A stretch of DNA of 64,000 nucleotides from Patiria miniata (Eukaryota; Echinodermata; Asteroidea; Valvatida; Asterinidae): positions 37,733,058 to 37,797,057 of the forward strand of contig NW_024037059.1 of NCBI RefSeq assembly GCF_015706575.1, written 5' to 3'. The notes beneath the pieces are model-generated. The model was not told the origin of the DNA, searched no databases, and was given only the letters and a program-made list of their open reading frames with translations. Shown here piece after piece: positions 48,142 to 57,100 of the stretch; position 1 is the stretch's first letter, and every line of letters begins with the position of its first letter. Position numbers and translations under genes: made by a program.

Positions 48142-51100
48142 ATGGCCACCGTTCACTGTTTGTTGCTGTTGGCACTCGTCCCGTTTGCTACGGCAGTGCC
48201 CCAAATTCAGCACGAATATCATAACTATGAGCAGCTGACGTCGCTGATGAGTTCACTAGCCGACGCGTACCCGAGCAAAACCCATCTGTACAGCATCGGT
48301 ACTTCGGTTCAAAGTGAGTAAATACACGGACCGTACATCCGATAGTGTCTCTTGATGTCTACTCAGTTTGTGTGTATATAAACTGATGTTTTCTTTTCGC
48401 CGGCAGCACGTGACAACACGAACAATCTTGTAAATAAGTCTGTGAGAAAGAACTAAAATTGCCTATTCGTCCACCAATTTATTTTAAAAAAGGTTTTAGA
48501 AGAAAGTCCCGAGTTGTGAATGTTTCCATGCATACAGTACGAAGAGTAGATAGGCCTACATGAGAAAAGCGTCTTTGGAATGTTGATTCGGTCCCTTTTA
48601 CATGCATGGCGGCCTTTGTGTCAGTAATAACACATAACCAAACCCGATCAAGGACTACTATATGTTTTCGGTTGTGACTCGGTCTACTGCACCCTTTAAA
48701 GTTTACTTTTTATCCCTATCGTACGTGACTGTACCTTTACCCACATTCAATCCTACTATCTTTATGCGCCAATGCTACCGAATATAGATTAATCCAAGTA
48801 GCCAGCACGGTATTAATGTACACACACGAAGGCCCCTTCTGTGGCGAATGCATTGCCAGCTTTTAACTGCACCCATAGACCTTATAGACCTTACTACGCT
48901 TGGTTGGCAAACTGTATTTTTGCCAACCACGGCCTGCAAAACTATGGAAGGTCCAACACTGCGAAAATGAAGAAGAGTTATTACAGATAACCCAAATATT
49001 ATTTGATACTTTGGAAATACAACATTGTCAACAAACATACAACATAATTTCTACACATGCCTTTTGACTATGTTTTGAAGGCGTTATGAGGACGTTTTCT
49101 GGAAAAATAATGGTCAACCCTGGCTTCAATTTATGCGCTTGCGGCAGTCCATATAAAATGGCGTCAATGTTTACAAACAAAAGAAAGGCCTATTCACGAA
49201 GAGGCCATGTTCGATCGTGTTCCCTGAATCTGTTTTGTAAATTGTAAACTGTTGAATGGAATGCTACCAGACTATTTTATGATTGGAGTTCGTTACAAGC
49301 CTCACTTTCATTTTTTTTTTTTATGTGGCTTAAAACATTAGGGTATGATAAATCACAAATTTTAAATTATTCATCAAAGCAGACTGGTATTACTTTAAAA
49401 TGAACTTTATTTCTTTACTTTCATTTCTACTCGCACGTTCCAAAAATGAAGAGTTTGCCTCGCTTTCAATTCAATAATTATGGCCGACGGGTGATACAAA
49501 GTCTACGATGTATATCTGAACAATAGCTGGCTGGCGCAATGCTTTCCGCCATCGAAGGGGGCCTCCGTCGATTTACTTTTAACGTGCTCGGATTGGCCTA
49601 TTCGCCAAACAGTTTTCTTTATAGAATAATTATCTAATTATTAGTTGAAAGCACTTTTTAAAATAGTTCAAAAAGACTTGATAACATTATTGACATTTTC
49701 CTGGCTATTGCTTTTTCAGATCGAGAACTCTGGGTAATGGCGATTTCTAACAGCAAACCCGACGACATCGTCCCCAGAAGACCCGATGTCAAATACGTTG
49801 GTAATATGCACGGGAACGAGGTAAATATTGGACAAATCCCCTGTTTGTAATTGACCTAAGACACAATGACGTCACGCCCAATGATAATACATGTGCGCTT
49901 TCCTGTGGGAGCCATTAATGGGGACGGTAGCCAATCGTGTCCCCACCTGGCTCCCATAGGAAAGCGCACATATAAACAAAACCGTGACGTCATTATTATA
50001 TTAGGTCTATTCAATTGCTAATTCAATTGTTTCGCCTGGAATTCATCAATATCACACAGTGGGAGTTCAAGCAGAAGTTTTCGCATACTTTTTTGTCGTC
50101 AGTGGAAAAACCTTTCGAGACAACATAATCTGATAGATTATTATCAAACAATTCATCCATTTTTTTCGCATTTTACTCCAGTGGAAAGCTCATTTTGAAG
50201 TTCCAGTCTTGCCAAGTTTATACACGTTGTTGTTATTTTAGTAGTCCATGCCTTAAAAGATGGCGAACCTGTAGTGACGGGCCCGGTTCCCTATAAGAGA
50301 ACAAAATCCACTTCTAATTTATTTGACTTTCCAAACTAGTTGGCGGCATTAAGACCATGCAGGTATGTCATACAAAAGAGGGCAGGGTTTCGATTTTTGG
50401 AGGGACATTTTGGGGTAAAATGACGATGACAACGACAAAACGCAACATGAAAATAAAGATGGCGATCACCGCGATGTACCGTGAACGCGCAATTAGGCGC
50501 GCTGAATCGCACGGCACCATGAGTACCAACCGTAAATCGTAATTTCAACTCAAGAAACTGTTCGAAATTACAATAAAAAAGTGTCATTAGAATTGAGAGA
50601 AGTCTGCTTTAGGTTGAAAAGGTAATTTTTGAATGGTTAAAAACACCATTCAATCTAAGTTGTCACTTTTTGTGACTGAGTTTTTATCCGGATTCACCCG
50701 TGGTTTCTCCACCAGGTTATAGGCAGAGAGGTCCTACTGCAGTTGATCGAACATCTCTTGGTGAACTCCGACAGTGACCCGGCAGTCAAGCAGCTGCTGG
50801 ACGACACAAGGGTCCACGTGCTGCCCTCCATGAACCCGGACGGATTTGAAGTAGCTGTTGAAGGGGAGTGCACCGGCAACCTGGGCAGGTATGACGTCAC
50901 GCCACGTCACACGATGAATAATTCATAAAATCGATACACTATTACCGATGACGACTAGCGCCATCTTGTGGCAGTGCATTTCTGTTGGCAGTTCCTTTTT
51001 GCACTTTGAAAAGATTAGAAAGGTATGGTAAGCCTATCAGTCTTTTCCCGTTCATCCAAACTAGCACAAACAACCTTTGCATTTGTTCCGATTTTTTTTT

Positions 51101-54100
51101 TCTTTTTTACTTTTCTTCCATAAACGTGTAGAGGTTTTGTTCTACATCCAAGTTTGGACACATTTTATTTGAACCTTCATATTGTTTTACAAACCTCATC
51201 AGCTTAGGACATGTATAAACAAAAATGAGCCTTTACTTTATGTTTTGATGACCCTTTTCCCCCATTTCCTTAGGGGTAATGCTAACGGACTCGACCTAAA
51301 TCGTAATTTTCCGGACTTTTTTGAGCCCAACGACGAGGAGATTCAGCCCGAGACGAGAGCGATCATGGATTGGGTGCAGAGCAACCAGTTTGTCCTCTCC
51401 GCCAATCTGCACGGTGGCGCCCTTTTGGCCAACTACCCCTTCGACAACATGAAACCAGGTTGGTCAATAATGTGCCGGTGGTCTTTGTCAGTTTCGTGGT
51501 CAAGCTCGCAAGGACAGGACTCAGACCCACGACCTCGAAATCAAGGTTGTGGGAGGTCATAATGACCCAGTGTGGGATGTGCCTAAAGACCCCACCGTAC
51601 CGCTTGGCTGCCCAATAATGTTGAAGTTTGATAAGCATTCTGAATTGTCAAATTAGATTTCAATCTCCGAAAAAAACCTGACCATTGCATAATCATGCTG
51701 GGCAAGTTGATGTAAGATCTCAGATTTCAACATTTGTTTTCTCTCTTTCATTTGTCCTCTGCGGTTTTAAATACAGGACGCTGCTGTTTACTGCTGTTTT
51801 AAATACAGGACGCAAAGCAAGTGTCCGAGGTCCCTAAAATGTTGGAGGCCCTGGGCCCCGCCCGGCCCGTGCATTAATCCTCTGCTGCCATACCAGTACA
51901 GAATGTCGTACCTGGCCAGTAAGCAAGAGGTCATGGGTTCGAGTTCGCTGGAGCATGCAAGCCAGAAACTTTTACTTCAAAAGATCTTGGACACAAGGGC
52001 GGATCTAGAACACAATTTTCTTTGGGGGCACCCAAAAAAATTTGGTCCCCCAAAGAGTGGGTCAAATTTTGTTTGGGAGGGGGATTCTAGATGCTCTGTG
52101 GTGCGATCTGAGGCAATTTCTGACCACTTTTACCAATTTTATTTTGGGAAAAAATGGTGGTGTACGCAGTGCCTGCCTTTATTGCGACGTCACTTTAAAA
52201 ATGGGTTCGTTTTAGGGGCATTGGCCCCCGTTGGCCCACCCCCGGATCCGCCCTTGCTTGGACAATGCTCGTATAAATTACATTGCGAAGCCCATGCTGT
52301 AGGAAATCCGAGTCAAAAGTTGGAAACATTCGTCACGTCAGCCACAGGAACAGTTCTGATATAAACTCAGCTAAGTTATGATTTTCGATTGACAGAGGAC
52401 AAGCCAGCAACTGGCGGTGCAGCCTACAGCGAGAGCCCGGATGACGCTTTCTTCCGAAAGATCTCATTGGCTTACTCCCTGAACCATCCCAGAATGCACC
52501 TGGTGGAGGAAAATCGGTGTTTCAGTAACGATAGCAACGATGGGTTCCCGGATGGAATCACCAACGGAGGGGAGTGGTATCTTGTCAAAGGTAAGATAGA
52601 TAGTTTATCATTTTGAGGTTTTATCTGGCGAGTTTGAAAAGAAAAAAGGTGACGATGCCATGAACTCCGCGTTTGTGGACAAAGAGGGAGCTATTTGACT
52701 TCAATAACAATAAAAGCCTGTCAGTGAAAGTCGCTCGTTAACGCAAAATTGAAGGGGTGGGGTTGGGGTGTGGTGGGGGAGGTGGGGGGGGGGGTTGCTG
52801 GACATCATTTGACGTACGGGTGCGCTCTCCGATTTGATAGTACCGGACAACATCAAACCTTATGTGGTGCTATTTATGATGGCACATTTGCCTGAAAATT
52901 GCACAGTATTTACTTTTGACTAAACGGGGAATCTTTCCAAGATATTAATTTGATAGTCCGGCTGCCGACTCGAGGTTCTAAATGCCGACTGAAATAAATC
53001 TTCTTTATTAATATTGTACAAGTTTTGCCAACATAGGGAGTACAAACATATTATATCTTAATGATGCCTTAACGTCACCACCTCGCACAGTGTTCATCCA
53101 AAATATCTTAGACTCTACAGAATCTTAAATCGGTGAAACGCATCGGGGTCTTAAATAATAAAAATGTTCGAGAAACTGTAAGAACTATAAACATTTAGAC
53201 AATTAGTTAAAATTAATTACAATGAAACTTGTTTTATAAATATTATTTAAACGTACGCTGTTTTGTGTATATCGTCCTACGAAAGTATATCAAACGGCAA
53301 TCTCACTTTCTCTTCAGTTTGTTGCGTGTGCAAAGTTGAAGTGAAAGAAGTTCGCCATACATTGTTGTTTTTATTATTAGAAACTATTATCAACCAGCGA
53401 AGCTTTGTACATTGCATAAAACAGTCGAATCTGGAGTAATTAACATGGTTGCTATAAATTAACCTCTATTTTTTTTAATTTTTTTTTTATAATAAACTCC
53501 TTTTTCAAAATACAGTGGAAAATGATTTCCTAAAATTTGTCATCCTAAGATGACAGTGTCATCTTTCTGATGACACGTTTGCCGCGGCGTTACACTGTTA
53601 AAAATGTCTTCAGTGTCAACTGATATAATGACAATGTCTATTATGTGCACTGCAAAAACTGTAGTGTTAATTAATTTAACACCATTCGGTATCTATATAG
53701 GACAACACCAGTAAAATTTAACACCAGATGGTCCTATATAGATACCAATGGTGTACATTTAACACTCCAGGTTTCGCAGTGTACAGCGGTTATTTGCAAA
53801 CTGCCGTCGTGTTATATTTGTTACACTGAAGTTGTTACTGTGCAAGACATTACAGAAGAAAATTTACATATAACTCGACGATGAAATTAATGTTATTATT
53901 GGTGAGTAAAAAAGGGAAACCCAAATGACGCCCCCTATTGGTTCTGCATGTAACCCGTTCAAGGTCTAGGATGTGAAAGCCCAAGTAATAAGCTTTCTTT
54001 TAGTAAAATAATCATTCTCATCGCTCATGTACTTTTATAGTTATGGACTTTTAAACACAAACACAGTTTTATCATTTTCTCCACGGATCACACTAAAGGT

Positions 54101-57100
54101 ATTATTTCAGCAGAACAAAGACAATCCACATATCGAAAAAAACACGTCAGAACACTCTCATAACCATGATAACTGGCACTTATCATAACTTTTGTTTAAG
54201 CAGCTTCTGCTTCCGATGTTAAAACAACATGTTTAATGTCAAGAAATTATAGTCTTGCCCTGCCTTCTACTTGGCTACCTGGAGACTTGTGGGATTATTC
54301 TGATATCGTTTTCATGATACGACTTTCATTTTACTTAATTATCACGTACCTTAAATGTGATCCGTGGACACCATTTTAAAATTGTGTTTGTGTTCAAAAT
54401 TCCATAACAGGAAAAGTACATGAGTGATTTGAATGATTCTTGTACTAAAAGAAGCAAGAAATTAGGGATTTCCTTTTTTTTTTTTTTACTCACCCTGTAC
54501 ATCGCACATTCTCACAGTTGTAAAATTAAGAGTAACAGAGTTTACTGCTGGGATTTTAGTGATTCTCCTCAAAGACAACAGGACTTCGTGTAAACTGTTG
54601 TAGGACTAGGACAACGTAATTGTTAATAGCACCGGTGTCATGCCAAAAAATGTCCGGTGCCCAATGGTGTCCGCTTAGCGTGCATCCTGTGACACGCTTG
54701 CGGTCAGCTCTCAAGACGTCACGAATGAAATAGTTTTCATCTAATTTTTCTTGTATAATTTCGTTTCAACTGTAACTTTTCTATCTGTTATAATTAAAAC
54801 TGATTGAAGAATTTGTACTGAATTGATATTTCTGACATTTAAACCCACATTTGGGGGAGTAAAAATTTGTGTTTTCGTGCCAGGTCACCGACGCGTGTAC
54901 GAATACGAGTGTAGACTAGATAGCGTGATAGTGGTCAATTTAGGAGTTATTCCGCTGGCTGCTAATTAATGGTTTCGCTCACAATTTTGAGCGTCGTTTT
55001 GCACAGTATTTGGCAAGAAAATTGACGAACAGTAGCGTAAGAACGGACTGAAATCCGTGCTGCAATGCATGACAGATCTCGGACACTATTTGGCACCGGA
55101 CACAAGTGTCTTGCGTCTCAGATTGTACATGCTCACAGCGGACACTATTCATTTTGGCACTGGACAGCTTTTTGGCATGACACCGGTTTAATTGACTTCA
55201 TAGAGACATAACCTGTATTTGGCGTCAGATACGCAGCCTCTTCTCCTCCAGCGTTTCTGGGCGGGGCCACCTTCGGTCCACCCCTCGGCTCGTCCCTCGA
55301 TTCGTGCTGAGACAGTCGCCGATCATATACAGGTTTCGCCTCGGAGACTTGTTCGGCCTGATGACAGCGCTGCATGCCATTGAGAGGAATTTCAGTGTAG
55401 ATGTGAAATTTGTCTTGCTCCGTTTGACGTGCTCCGGTCTCAAGACTTTGGATGGACCCGGTGGATCCACGATTTTGGGCGGGGACAGATCCTTGTTGAC
55501 CCGGCATCGAAGTGTTTCTGTTCTTGAGTAGGTACATGACGATGCAGATGATGATCACTTGAAGGATTGCGATAGCCAGGATGCTGCCGATAATCGTCCA
55601 CTGTCCAAGAGACTGCTCGCTGGTAACATACTCTGTTGAAGCTGCTACGGTCGTGCCTGACACTTTCCGGGTTGAGCGTAGTGTTCCTTGCTCCGTGGTC
55701 GCTGCTGCTGTTGAAGTTGCTTCGGTCGTGCCTGGAACTTTGCGGGTTGAGCGCAGTGTTCCTTGCTCCGTGGTCGCTGCTGCTGTTGAAGTTGCTACGG
55801 TCGTGCCTGAAACTTCCCGGGTTGAGCGCAGTGTTTCTTGCTCCGTGGTCGCTGCTGGAACCAAAACTAATTTGTACCAAGAGCTCATCTGCTCGCAGCT
55901 TGTGCTAAATGCGACCATACATCTTATTTGGTTCTCGTTGTCCGAGGCCGTGAGCGGAGAGATGATCAGTCGATTCGACGAAGTCGCGCGTCTGTCCGCA
56001 GTGGCGATTGAAACAGTCTGGTTCTCTGCATCCATCACGACCCATTCAAAGGTAGAGGCGTCTGGGTGAGGATCGATGTCGCAGACAAACTCGCCTTCGT
56101 CACCGACAACAAGATCTCGACTTTGATCGACTCTGATGGAAAGTTTCGGACAAACTGGTCGATCAGTCACAGTCAGTAGAGCGCTGTGGGAAATATCGTA
56201 GTCGGATCCAACTGCAATTCTGAATGCAAGGCAGAAATACTCTTTACGATCGTCCTCGGTGACATCGTTTATCACCAGTGTGTACGTCGTCGAGTCACCG
56301 CCATTTTCCAGACCGACCGAATATTTCTCAACATAGGCTCGATTCCGGAGTTTCGAGCAGGTGGATATTACCGAGCCATCCTCCCTGCCTTCTGACCGCT
56401 TCACCCATTTGATTCGGTCGTACGAACAGTTGACCGAATAGCTGGTTTGACAAGTGAATGTCGCAGTCCCTCCCACCAATACTCTCTGGGGCTGGGGATG
56501 AAGTCGAAAAGGATCAGCTCCCGATGCAAAAGAAGACGAAATCTGAAGCGAAATGAACACACAGAACACAAGAAACGATTGAGCCATTGTAGCTGCGCGT
56601 GGATCAAAAATGTAAAGATTCGAAGTTCATCGAGGGTCCTTTTATAATGAAATGCTCATCGAAACAAGATTGTTTTTATTTACATTAAACCAGATCGAAA
56701 TTTCGTGGGAAAAGTGAAGTTTGAGACAGAGTTTTGATTCAAGAAATCACGTGATGCTGAAAGCTAGCCGTCTATTGGACTAGGATTCCGTGGTGTATTT
56801 TGTTTGTTAAAAAAGTGCATTGATTAGGCGAGTTTGCAAAACTAAGGCGAAACCTCGATTTTGCTCCATCCACTTTGTTTGTGTTTCGAAATTAGTCCGA
56901 CTGAAAGTGAAGGATGTAGCCCAGCCCCACCGTAAAAGAGAATGGAACACTTTATACAATACCTGAATAAATCCCCGTCGTCTGATTGGTGGGTCGTTGA
57001 TCACGTGTCATTGAATTATTCGTCCCAACGCACGGCCCGGCCGCACGGCAAAAATAGAGGTTCCATTGTATGGTCACACTTTTGGCCGCCCTGAACCAAT

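Noticed and set aside
51903..52364. 153-codon open frame in carboxypeptidase intron 4
   Set aside because: It spans the hAT MITE at 51994-52256 and has no protein-like composition.
53620..53790. Inverted text around GGTATCTATATAGGAC as a possible regulatory hairpin
   Set aside because: Likely one more short inverted repeat (arms near 53690 and 53735); no evidence for function and the ends are not clear.
55581..56069. 162-codon plus-strand frame inside the Ig gene
   Set aside because: Antisense shadow of the Ig receptor, caused by the GC-rich repeated stalk.
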